Notes under the pieces: generated by a model
Database searches by the model: none
What the model saw: only the letters and a program-made list of their open reading frames with translations
Told to the model about the DNA's origin: nothing
Origin: Saprospiraceae bacterium
GTDB lineage: Bacteria; Bacteroidota; Bacteroidia; Chitinophagales; Saprospiraceae
Direction of reading: 5' to 3'
NCBI GenBank assembly: GCA_016787375.1
Contig: JAEUUM010000176.1
Location: 1 to 14,515 of the forward strand
Length of the DNA: 14,515 nt
Shown: positions 7,245 through 13,753 of the stretch, one piece after another
How the letters are laid out: every line of letters starts with the position of its first letter
Position numbering within the stretch: the first letter of the stretch is position 1
Made by a program: the position numbers and the translations under genes

Positions 7245-7625
7245 TTGACTAAAGCTGCTGAAACATCAAAAACCCAGGAAGAACTTTTGAATGATCTAAT
7301 TATAGATGCAATTCAAGATATAAAAGGGAAGAACATTACAAAGTTTGATTTAAGACATCTCCACGACAGACCAACGAACTATTTCATCATTTGCGAAGGT
7401 GAATCAAGCACGCAAGTAAACTCTATTATAGAACGAGTGAAGAAACGAGTTAGAGACGAGATGAACATCATGCCACATACCATTGAAGGAAAGGAAAACG
7501 CCAAATGGGTTTTGGCAGATTATTTCACTACAGTCGTACATGTTTTTTACAAAGAAACTCGAGAATACTACGATTTGGATGACTTATGGTCAGATGCAAA
7601 AATCACACGTTATGAAGATCTTTAG
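7245..7625 (+). CDS. rsfS: Ribosome silencing factor RsfS, with a TTG start
   Basis: RsfS (formerly YbeB; DUF143/Iojap) binds ribosomal protein uL14 and blocks joining of the 50S and 30S subunits, lowering translation under nutrient limitation. The 126-residue protein shows the conserved core: NYFIICEGESSTQV (45-58), PHTIEGKENAKWVLADY (77-93), VVHVF (97-101) and YDLDDLWSDAKIT (109-121). The start is unusual. An in-frame stop is at 7230-7232, and between it and the conserved core the only start-like codons are TTG at 7245 and ATT at 7239; the first in-frame ATG is inside the conserved domain. TTG is therefore chosen. rsfS is followed 46 bp later by ftsH with no separate promoter seen, so the two are probably cotranscribed; I recall this pair as common in Bacteroidota. 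Confidence 0.93.
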   Translation: MTKAAETSKTQEELLNDLIIDAIQDIKGKNITKFDLRHLHDRPTNYFIICEGESSTQVNSIIERVKKRVRDEMNIMPHTIEGKENAKWVLADYFTTVVHVFYKETREYYDLDDLWSDAKITRYEDL

Positions 7626-7671
7626 TGAACGATTTTTATATACAAACGTTCAAACTTAACTAAATCAGAAA

Positions 7672-9672
7672 ATGGAAAATCAAGATAATAACAATAAACC
7701 CAAAAAATCAGGTGGATTTAAAGCCGGGTCCTATTGGATCTACGGTGTAATCCTTTTGGCTCTTATAACAATCAACCTACTTACTGTAACTGGTGGTAAA
7801 TCAAAAGAAATAACTTTCAACAGATTGGAAACCATGGTTAGGTCAGGCCATATTGAAAAAATTGAAGTAGTCAACGAAAAGGTAGCACAAATCTATCTTA
7901 AAAAGGATTCACTGAAGATTTACAAGGAGTCGAAATACAACGATGCAGTTGATGAGAAGATTTTTGGCGAAGTTCAGGCGAGTTATGTAATGAACACAGG
8001 ACCTGCAGCTTCGTTTGACGAAAAAATCAATGCCATAAATCAAACCCTTACCCCAAATGTTGCAAAAGTTGACGTACAATACATAACACAGCAAAACTGG
8101 TGGGGTCCTATTTTTAGCTGGTTGCTATTGCCACTTTTGTTTATTGGTCTTTGGATCATAATCATGAGAAGAGTAGGTGGTGGTGGCGCAGGTCCCGGAG
8201 CACAAATATTTAACATTGGCAAATCTAAAGCTTCATTGTTTGACGCCAACGCAAAGGTTGATGTGACTTTTAAAGATGTTGCAGGACTTGATGAAGCAAA
8301 AGAAGAGGTGATGGAAGTTGTGGATTTCTTAAAAAATCCAAAAAAATATACCGCTTTAGGTGGAAAAATTCCGAAAGGTGTCCTTTTGGTGGGACCTCCG
8401 GGTACAGGAAAAACATTATTGGCCAAAGCAGTCGCAGGTGAAGCAGGCGTTCCTTTTTTCTCCTTGTCAGGATCTGATTTCGTTGAAATGTTTGTTGGAG
8501 TAGGAGCCTCAAGAGTAAGAGATCTTTTTAAAAACGCAAGAGAAAAAGCACCTTGTATCATATTTATTGATGAAATTGATGCGATTGGACGAGCAAGAGG
8601 AAAGGGTGCCATGCAAGGTGGCAATGATGAGCGTGAAAACACCCTTAATCAGCTTCTGGTTGAAATGGACGGGTTTAGCACTGATAAAGGTGTAATCATC
8701 ATGGCTGCAACAAACCGACCAGATGTCCTTGACAGTGCGCTGTTAAGACCTGGAAGATTTGACAGACAAATTGGAATTGACCCACCTGATTTAGCCGGTA
8801 GAGAGCAAATATTTAAAGTGCATTTAAAAAACATTAAACTATCCCAGGATGTAAGGCCTCATGCCTTGGCCGAGATGACTCCGGGTTTCGCGGGCGCTGA
8901 GATTGCGAATGTTTGTAATGAAGCAGCTTTAATTGCAGCCCGAAAAAACAAGAAATCTGTTGATATGGATGACTTTAACTCAGCACTTGACCGAGTAATT
9001 GGCGGCCTTGAGAAAAAAAATAAGCTCATCCATAAATCAGAAAAGGAAATTATTGCTTTCCATGAAGCTGGACACGCAATTTGTGGATGGTATCTTGAAC
9101 ATGCAAGTCCCTTGGTAAAAGTTACCATCGTACCTCGTGGAATAGGTACCTTGGGATATGCACAATATTTGCCAAAAGAAGAATACATCACCCGAACAGA
9201 ACAGCTACTAGATAGAATTTGTATGACATTTGGCGGCAGAGCTGCCGAATCAATTGTTTTTGGAAAAATTTCTACAGGAGCACAGTCTGACCTTGATCAG
9301 ATAACGAAAATGGCATACGGTATGGTAGCCGTTTATGGAATGAATAAAAAAGTGGGCAATGTTTCATTTTATGGTCTGCAGCAAGATCAATTTCAAAAAC
9401 CTTATTCAGAGCAGACCTCTGCTATGATTGACGAAGAGGTTAGAGATCTTGTTTCTGAACAATACGAAAGGGCGAAAAAGTTACTCACTGACAGAAGGCA
9501 TGAACTGGAGGTTTTGGCGCATCACCTTCTTGAAAAAGAAGTTTTGCTAAAATCTGATCTTGAACAATTAATTGGTCCACGCCCTTTTAGTGAACCGGAG
9601 AAAGAAAATGAACCACTTACTGACGGAGAAAACCAAAAAGACGAACAATTACCTACAGATGTTCCGGCATAA
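7672..9672 (+). CDS. ftsH: ATP-dependent zinc metalloprotease FtsH
   Basis: FtsH is a membrane-anchored AAA+ protease that forms a hexamer and degrades misfolded membrane proteins and selected regulators. Parts in order: a short cytosolic head; TM1 (about 22-40); an extracytoplasmic domain (about 43-144); TM2 (about 146-165); a Gly-rich linker; and the AAA+ module with Walker A GPPGTGKT (241-248), Walker B IIFIDEID (296-303) and the second region of homology ATNRPDVLD...LLRPGRFDR. The zinc protease follows, with HEAGH (464-468) and Asp540 in TGAQSDL as the probable third ligand. The acidic, low-complexity C-terminus (about 640-666, rich in Glu, Asp, Asn and Pro) is a typical variable tail. 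Length (666) is normal. A 6-bp inverted repeat (TGAACG 7626-7631, CGTTCA 7647-7652) lies in the rsfS-ftsH gap. Transcription ends at the strong hairpin just downstream. Confidence 0.98.
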   Translation: MENQDNNNKPKKSGGFKAGSYWIYGVILLALITINLLTVTGGKSKEITFNRLETMVRSGHIEKIEVVNEKVAQIYLKKDSLKIYKESKYNDAVDEKIFGEVQASYVMNTGPAASFDEKINAINQTLTPNVAKVDVQYITQQNWWGPIFSWLLLPLLFIGLWIIIMRRVGGGGAGPGAQIFNIGKSKASLFDANAKVDVTFKDVAGLDEAKEEVMEVVDFLKNPKKYTALGGKIPKGVLLVGPPGTGKTLLAKAVAGEAGVPFFSLSGSDFVEMFVGVGASRVRDLFKNAREKAPCIIFIDEIDAIGRARGKGAMQGGNDERENTLNQLLVEMDGFSTDKGVIIMAATNRPDVLDSALLRPGRFDRQIGIDPPDLAGREQIFKVHLKNIKLSQDVRPHALAEMTPGFAGAEIANVCNEAALIAARKNKKSVDMDDFNSALDRVIGGLEKKNKLIHKSEKEIIAFHEAGHAICGWYLEHASPLVKVTIVPRGIGTLGYAQYLPKEEYITRTEQLLDRICMTFGGRAAESIVFGKISTGAQSDLDQITKMAYGMVAVYGMNKKVGNVSFYGLQQDQFQKPYSEQTSAMIDEEVRDLVSEQYERAKKLLTDRRHELEVLAHHLLEKEVLLKSDLEQLIGPRPFSEPEKENEPLTDGENQKDEQLPTDVPA

Positions 9673-9695
9673 GCACATACCGTTCATTTAAATAC

Positions 9696-9731
9696 AAAAA
9701 AGGTTTTGTCTTGACTGACAAAACCTTTTTT
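9696..9731. terminator. Bidirectional intrinsic terminator between ftsH and the convergent exported-protein gene
   Basis: The arms AAAAAAGGTTTTGTC (9696-9710) and GACAAAACCTTTTTT (9717-9731) are perfect complements with a 6-nt loop (TTGACT). The A-run on one side and the T-run on the other let it work on either strand. It begins 24 bp after the ftsH stop. The last two bases overlap the stop codon of the opposing gene (9730-9732), so that gene's mRNA would already be folding as its stop codon is transcribed. Confidence 0.92.
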
Positions 9732-10437
9732 ATTCGCAATCACTTGTTTTGGTGTAAAATTTTACAAGCTCGTTGTTAAGCTTTAGTGCATGCTGAAGTG
9801 ATCTATGTTTTTCTGAGATTCTGCCTATATGGTGATGTTGCATGAATTCTTTTGGAATTTTCATGAAAAGTGAAGGTTTGAAGATAGTAAATTGTATGCT
9901 TTCAGGAAAAGGTTTTTTCAATCTACCTAACCTTGAGTTCATAACATACCAGACATGTTGTAAGCTAGTTGACTGATCTTCGAAAGTATGGCCATATTTA
10001 CATACAAAAAGTTTCCCTTTGAGAGGTTGGGTAATATGGTTCATATTTCGATCGTAATATTTGCATTGGGATGAATCTTTCAAAAACTGCCCAATAGAGG
10101 TATCCATCAAAAAGGCTACATCTGAGAACTGGTACAATTCACCAAAACCAAGGGTAATATACTTCCAGGATGTGTCTCTAAATGAAATTGTGTTATTGAG
10201 CATCTTGCTGTATTTCAACTTCTCATTACAGCTGCCTGTACTAGAAAATTTCTTTAACCAGCTTATCTTTTTGTGATCAGTCTTCAAAACAACAACTAAT
10301 GTTCCTTGCTTCAGGTCTCTGGCAAGTTTACATGCAACCGATCTTTTGGATTGAGCTTCTCCTATCAGTTGAATAAAAGTCATTAACAGGAGTATAATTG
10401 AAGTTTTAAAGATGATTGAGTTGGATTTTTTTTCCAT
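9730..10437 (-). CDS. Exported protein of unknown function
   Basis: I do not recognise this 235-residue protein. Residues 1-28 look like a Sec signal peptide: basic EKK start, hydrophobic stretch SIILLLMTFIQLIG, and probable cleavage after GEA. The mature part is basic and has five cysteines (36, 70, 125, 146, 234), which would allow two disulfides. It contains an early segment GTLVVVLKTDH (45-55), an aromatic-rich centre (WKYITLGFGELYQFSDVAF, 91-109), and HVWYVMNSRLGRLKKPFPES (161-180). The C-terminal third is helical-looking and His-rich near HHHIG. The early Ala-Cys-Lys-Leu-Ala-Arg-Asp-Leu pattern and the following VVVL strand hint at a small alpha/beta domain, but this is weak. It is convergent with ftsH across a shared terminator and divergent from the moxR operon. 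No clear promoter octamer was found upstream. The reading frame and signal peptide make it a credible gene. Confidence 0.75.
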   Translation of the reverse strand: MEKKSNSIIFKTSIILLLMTFIQLIGEAQSKRSVACKLARDLKQGTLVVVLKTDHKKISWLKKFSSTGSCNEKLKYSKMLNNTISFRDTSWKYITLGFGELYQFSDVAFLMDTSIGQFLKDSSQCKYYDRNMNHITQPLKGKLFVCKYGHTFEDQSTSLQHVWYVMNSRLGRLKKPFPESIQFTIFKPSLFMKIPKEFMQHHHIGRISEKHRSLQHALKLNNELVKFYTKTSDCE

Positions 10438-10551
10438 CGGTTAAAATTTTAATATTTTCTTAAGGTAAAAATATATGCTACAATAAGAACTTTGTGCGTT
10501 ATTCTCAAACAATTTTAATAATGAACCTGATTACGGTTATTTTTACAAAAC

Positions 10552-10568
10552 TTTTTCAAATTGAAAAA
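10552..10568. promoter_or_regulatory. 17-bp palindrome just before moxR, possible operator
   Basis: TTTTTCAA and TTGAAAAA are perfect reverse complements around a single central A. The site ends 7 bp before the moxR ATG, where a bound protein could block transcription or where mRNA structure could affect initiation. The arms are AT-rich, so chance cannot be excluded. Confidence 0.3.
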
Positions 10569-10575
10569 TTAAAGC

Positions 10576-11583
10576 ATGGTAGAGCAATTTGTACATTCTG
10601 ACATTGAAAAACTAAACGAAAGAATAATCGAAAAAAGTACTTTTATTGAAAAGTGCTTAACAGAGTTATCTTCACAGATAGTTGGGCAACATAACCTAAT
10701 AGAAAGATTGATGATTGCCTTGTTGGCTGATGGGCATATTTTGCTTGAAGGTAATCCGGGACTTGCAAAAACCCTTGCCATAAAATCTTTGGCCTCAGCT
10801 TTTAAGGTCAGCTTTCAAAGATTACAATTCACACCTGACTTATTGCCTGCTGACATAACCGGAACCATGATCTATAATCCGGGTAAAGCCTCTTTTGAGG
10901 TCAAAAAAGGACCCATATTTGCTAATTTCATTCTTGCTGATGAAATCAACCGAGCTCCTGCAAAGGTGCAATCTGCTCTCTTGGAGGCGATGGCTGAGCG
11001 ACAAGTAACATTAGGTGATTCGACGTTTAAACTACCTGTGCCATTTTTGGTAATGGCTACGCAGAATCCAATCGAGCAAGAGGGCACTTATCCACTCCCT
11101 GAAGCACAAATTGACCGTTTCATGATGAAGGTAAAAATTACCTACCCGCAATATGAAGAAGAGCGAAAAATAATACGTTCACACACAAATTCAAGTCCTG
11201 CACACGATGTAAAACCTGTGGTTTCGATAGAAGAATTAGTTGAAGCTCGTGATATAATCAAACAAATATATCTGGATGAGAAAATTGAGAAATATATACT
11301 TGATTTAGTTTTTGCCACCCGAACTCCTGAACTTTATCAGCTCAAAGAAATTAAATCAATGATAACCTATGGTGCTTCTCCAAGAGCAAGTATCAACATG
11401 GCACTGGCAGCAAAAGCTCATGCTTTTATTCAACACCGAGCTTATGTCACACCTGATGATGTCAAGGCAATAGCAGCTGATATTTTAAGACATCGGATCG
11501 GAATTAGTTTCGAAGCAGAGGCGGAAAATATCTCAACAGATGAGATTATTAAAAAAATTCTGGCAATCATTCAAGTGCCATAG
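10576..11583 (+). CDS. MoxR family AAA+ ATPase
   Basis: MoxR ATPases act as chaperone-like AAA+ proteins that work with VWA-domain partners encoded beside them, often on envelope or metal-cofactor functions. The 335-residue protein has Walker A GNPGLAKT (59-66, Lys65), the family segment LQFTPDLLPADITGT (83-97), Walker B ILADEINRAP (119-128), the conserved LLEAMAERQVT (135-145), sensor 1 ATQNP (161-165), EAQIDRF (176-182), and sensor 2 region GASPRASI (266-273). The lid domain follows (VTPDDVKAIAADILRHRI). All ATPase residues are intact. The stop codon touches the start of the next gene (TAGATG), and a DUF58 gene and a BatD-like gene follow, the usual Bacteroidota bat-type arrangement. There is no clear -7 octamer upstream; a palindrome sits before the start. 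Confidence 0.95.
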   Translation: MVEQFVHSDIEKLNERIIEKSTFIEKCLTELSSQIVGQHNLIERLMIALLADGHILLEGNPGLAKTLAIKSLASAFKVSFQRLQFTPDLLPADITGTMIYNPGKASFEVKKGPIFANFILADEINRAPAKVQSALLEAMAERQVTLGDSTFKLPVPFLVMATQNPIEQEGTYPLPEAQIDRFMMKVKITYPQYEEERKIIRSHTNSSPAHDVKPVVSIEELVEARDIIKQIYLDEKIEKYILDLVFATRTPELYQLKEIKSMITYGASPRASINMALAAKAHAFIQHRAYVTPDDVKAIAADILRHRIGISFEAEAENISTDEIIKKILAIIQVP

Positions 11584-12882
11584 ATGAAAAAACTATACTT
11601 CTTTATTTTGTGGTTTTTAATTGGAGGAGTACCATTGATTTATGGTCAGGCAGCCTCTCATGAAGAATTGCAGTCTTTGTTTGAAGATTCAAGCAGCATT
11701 CAATGGTTTAGAGACTATAAAGGTCTGATAAATAACATCGAGAATGTTGATATTTCGCTTGCTTTTGATGGCAGAAACTGCAAAGGCTATGTTCTTTTTC
11801 CTAAATCCGGGACCACCATTGAGCTTTCAGGTAATATCCGAGGCAACAGACTTGACTTAAGAGAGTTAAATGAAGAAGGTTTAATAACAGCCTACCTCAC
11901 CGGATCCATCACACCGGGCATGATTCAGGCAGATTGGGAAAATTACAACCACACCATTGGTTGTAAATATGTCCTATTCTCTGAAAAAGAATCCAAAAAA
12001 ATTGCAGGTGCCTCCAAAAAGAAATGGGTCAAATGGTATATCGGCGAAATTGCACATGAAAAGCTTCGCCTGATACTATTCCATAAACAGACCACCGAAT
12101 TATCTGGATTTTGCTTTAATGAAACCGGCTCTAAAATGTATACAGTAACCGGTAAAATAAATGATGATAATAGTGTTTTTATAAATTTTTACCTTGACCA
12201 AACCGAAATGGCTCGATTCGATGGTAAATTCAAAGGGTCATCACTGATAAAAGGTACGACAACCGGTATCGGTGTTGTAAATGAACCTCTTCAATTAGAA
12301 CTCGAAAATGAAATTTACCTTACTGAAACATCTTATCAAAATTTTCGAACCTCCATTGAAATTCTTACTCCAAATAGCCGGGATAAGGATTTTGAAAAGT
12401 ATATCAACGACAAAATTCAGCCATATTTAGAAGCAGTCAACCAAAAGAAAGATAAAAGCGGATTTTCAGAGAGTGACATACCACAACCGGCCGATAGATT
12501 ATCTCAACGGGCATACATTTATCCGGATATCAGATTTGTTTCAAAAGACTTGATTTGTGGAAACATTTTATACACGAACACTTGGGACAAAAACGACAAA
12601 ACTATTCCATTTAATTATGATTCGAAAAAGGAAGTCGAGATTCAACTTGATGATATCTGGAATCCAAAAATAAACATCAGAGATAGTTTAGACCACTATT
12701 TTAACTCAATCAATAAGTCTGGATTCAGCTTCAAATATTTCAACCTTACACCACAAGGAATTAGATTTTACGACGATCTTAATCCGCTTTTTGGAAGAAA
12801 TGATGTTACCATCCCATATGCAATTATCAAAAGATGGACAAAAAGAAAGAGCCCGATCAAAAATTTGATTAACGAAGACTGA
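11584..12882 (+). CDS. Secreted protein of unknown function inside the moxR-DUF58 operon; possible DUF3298-like C-terminus
   Basis: This 432-residue protein has a Sec signal peptide (MKKLYFFILWFLIGGVPLIYG, cleavage near residue 21-22) and no later membrane helix, so it should be periplasmic or exported. Residues about 55-136 and 156-240 look like two divergent copies of a beta-rich module: each has a GYVLFP/GFCFNE-type strand, then a segment with a Gly (LSGNIRG / VTGKIND), then a strand followed by a Gly turn (LTGSITPG / FDGKFKGS). The C-terminal part (about 255-420) resembles the DUF3298 region of RsiV/PdaC-type proteins: a long helix, an IQLDDIW segment (353-359), LTPQGIRFY (388-396), then DVTIPYAIIK (407-416). 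I recognise this only by pattern. It abuts moxR with no gap and lies 1 bp before the DUF58 gene, so coexpression and probably a shared function are strongly suggested. What it does is unknown. Confidence 0.85.
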   Translation: MKKLYFFILWFLIGGVPLIYGQAASHEELQSLFEDSSSIQWFRDYKGLINNIENVDISLAFDGRNCKGYVLFPKSGTTIELSGNIRGNRLDLRELNEEGLITAYLTGSITPGMIQADWENYNHTIGCKYVLFSEKESKKIAGASKKKWVKWYIGEIAHEKLRLILFHKQTTELSGFCFNETGSKMYTVTGKINDDNSVFINFYLDQTEMARFDGKFKGSSLIKGTTTGIGVVNEPLQLELENEIYLTETSYQNFRTSIEILTPNSRDKDFEKYINDKIQPYLEAVNQKKDKSGFSESDIPQPADRLSQRAYIYPDIRFVSKDLICGNILYTNTWDKNDKTIPFNYDSKKEVEIQLDDIWNPKINIRDSLDHYFNSINKSGFSFKYFNLTPQGIRFYDDLNPLFGRNDVTIPYAIIKRWTKRKSPIKNLINED

Positions 12883-12883
12883 G

Positions 12884-13753
12884 ATGGACCCAACTGAGCT
12901 ATATAAAAAGATTCATAAAATAGAATTAAAGACCAAAAGTCTGAGTCATGAATGGTTCTCGGGTCAATACCACAGTGCATTTAAAGGACGTGGCATGTCA
13001 TTCAGCGAAGTTAGGGCATATCAGTACGGAGATGATGTAAGAAATATTGACTGGAACGTTACCGCAAGGATGAATACCCCTCATATTAAGGTTTACGAAG
13101 AAGAGAGAGAACTCAACCTTACCATCCTGGTTGATGTGAGTGGATCCTCCATGTTTAACACAGGATCTTTGAGCAAAAAAGAATTCATTGCTTCATTAAC
13201 TGCCACACTTGCATTCTCAGCAGTTGAAAACAATGATTCGGTAGGTGTGATTTTCTTTTCAGATAAAATTGAATCTGTAATCCCTTATGGCAAAAGTCAT
13301 AAACAAGTAATGCGGATAATTAAAGAAGTGCTAACATTACAGCCTTCTTCAAAAGGTTCTGACATCAATAAAGCCCTTGAGTATTATTTGCAATATCGCA
13401 AACAGCGGTCAGTTTGTTTCTTGATTAGTGATTTCAGATGCAAGGACTATGAAAGATCGGTTAGGGTGACATCATCAAAACATGACCTCATTGGTATGCA
13501 GATTTTTGATCAGGGAGAAAGGGAGATTCCTGATATTGGCTTGATACCGGCTTCTGATCCCGAAACAGGGGAGTTCATTTGGTTAGATACAAGTGATTCC
13601 CACGTAAGGTCACAGTATCGAAATTCTTTCGACCAACAAACCAATAGGTTTAAGGAGGTATTCAAAAAATATGGTTCGGATTTTATTCAAATGAACACCA
13701 AAGAATCTTACGTAAAATCACTGGTTAAATTTTTTCAGAGCCGAAACGTATGA
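12884..13753 (+). CDS. DUF58 family protein (VWA-like), MoxR partner
   Basis: DUF58 proteins accompany MoxR ATPases in nearly all bacteria. The 289-residue protein shows the family core FKGRGMSFSEVRAYQYGDD (33-51) followed by RNIDWNVTAR (53-62), then a VWA-type fold with the metal-site motif DVSGSS (84-89). FLISDFR further on would be the equivalent of a later MIDAS strand. There is no signal peptide or membrane helix, so it is likely cytosolic, where it can meet MoxR. The start lies 1 bp after the preceding stop, and its own stop overlaps the next start by 4 bp (ATGA). Its role is inferred: a substrate adaptor or client of MoxR in envelope integrity or stress tolerance. Confidence 0.94.
   Translation: MDPTELYKKIHKIELKTKSLSHEWFSGQYHSAFKGRGMSFSEVRAYQYGDDVRNIDWNVTARMNTPHIKVYEEERELNLTILVDVSGSSMFNTGSLSKKEFIASLTATLAFSAVENNDSVGVIFFSDKIESVIPYGKSHKQVMRIIKEVLTLQPSSKGSDINKALEYYLQYRKQRSVCFLISDFRCKDYERSVRVTSSKHDLIGMQIFDQGEREIPDIGLIPASDPETGEFIWLDTSDSHVRSQYRNSFDQQTNRFKEVFKKYGSDFIQMNTKESYVKSLVKFFQSRNV

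Noticed and set aside
7195..7248. 17-codon ATG frame whose TGA overlaps the rsfS TTG start, as a possible leader peptide
   Set aside because: The probable rsfS -7 element lies inside it, so the transcript would begin after its ATG. It looks like a by-product of the short gap.
8040..8642. 200-codon open frame on the minus strand inside ftsH
   Set aside because: It is antisense to the Walker A/B region of an intact ftsH. Its composition (Ser/Pro/Ala-rich) is what the reverse complement of that coding sequence gives, and it resembles no family I know.
10481..10500. Possible -7 element GAACTTTG upstream of moxR
   Set aside because: It lacks the required TA at the first two positions (GA instead), there is no -33 partner, and it lies about 80 bp from the start codon.
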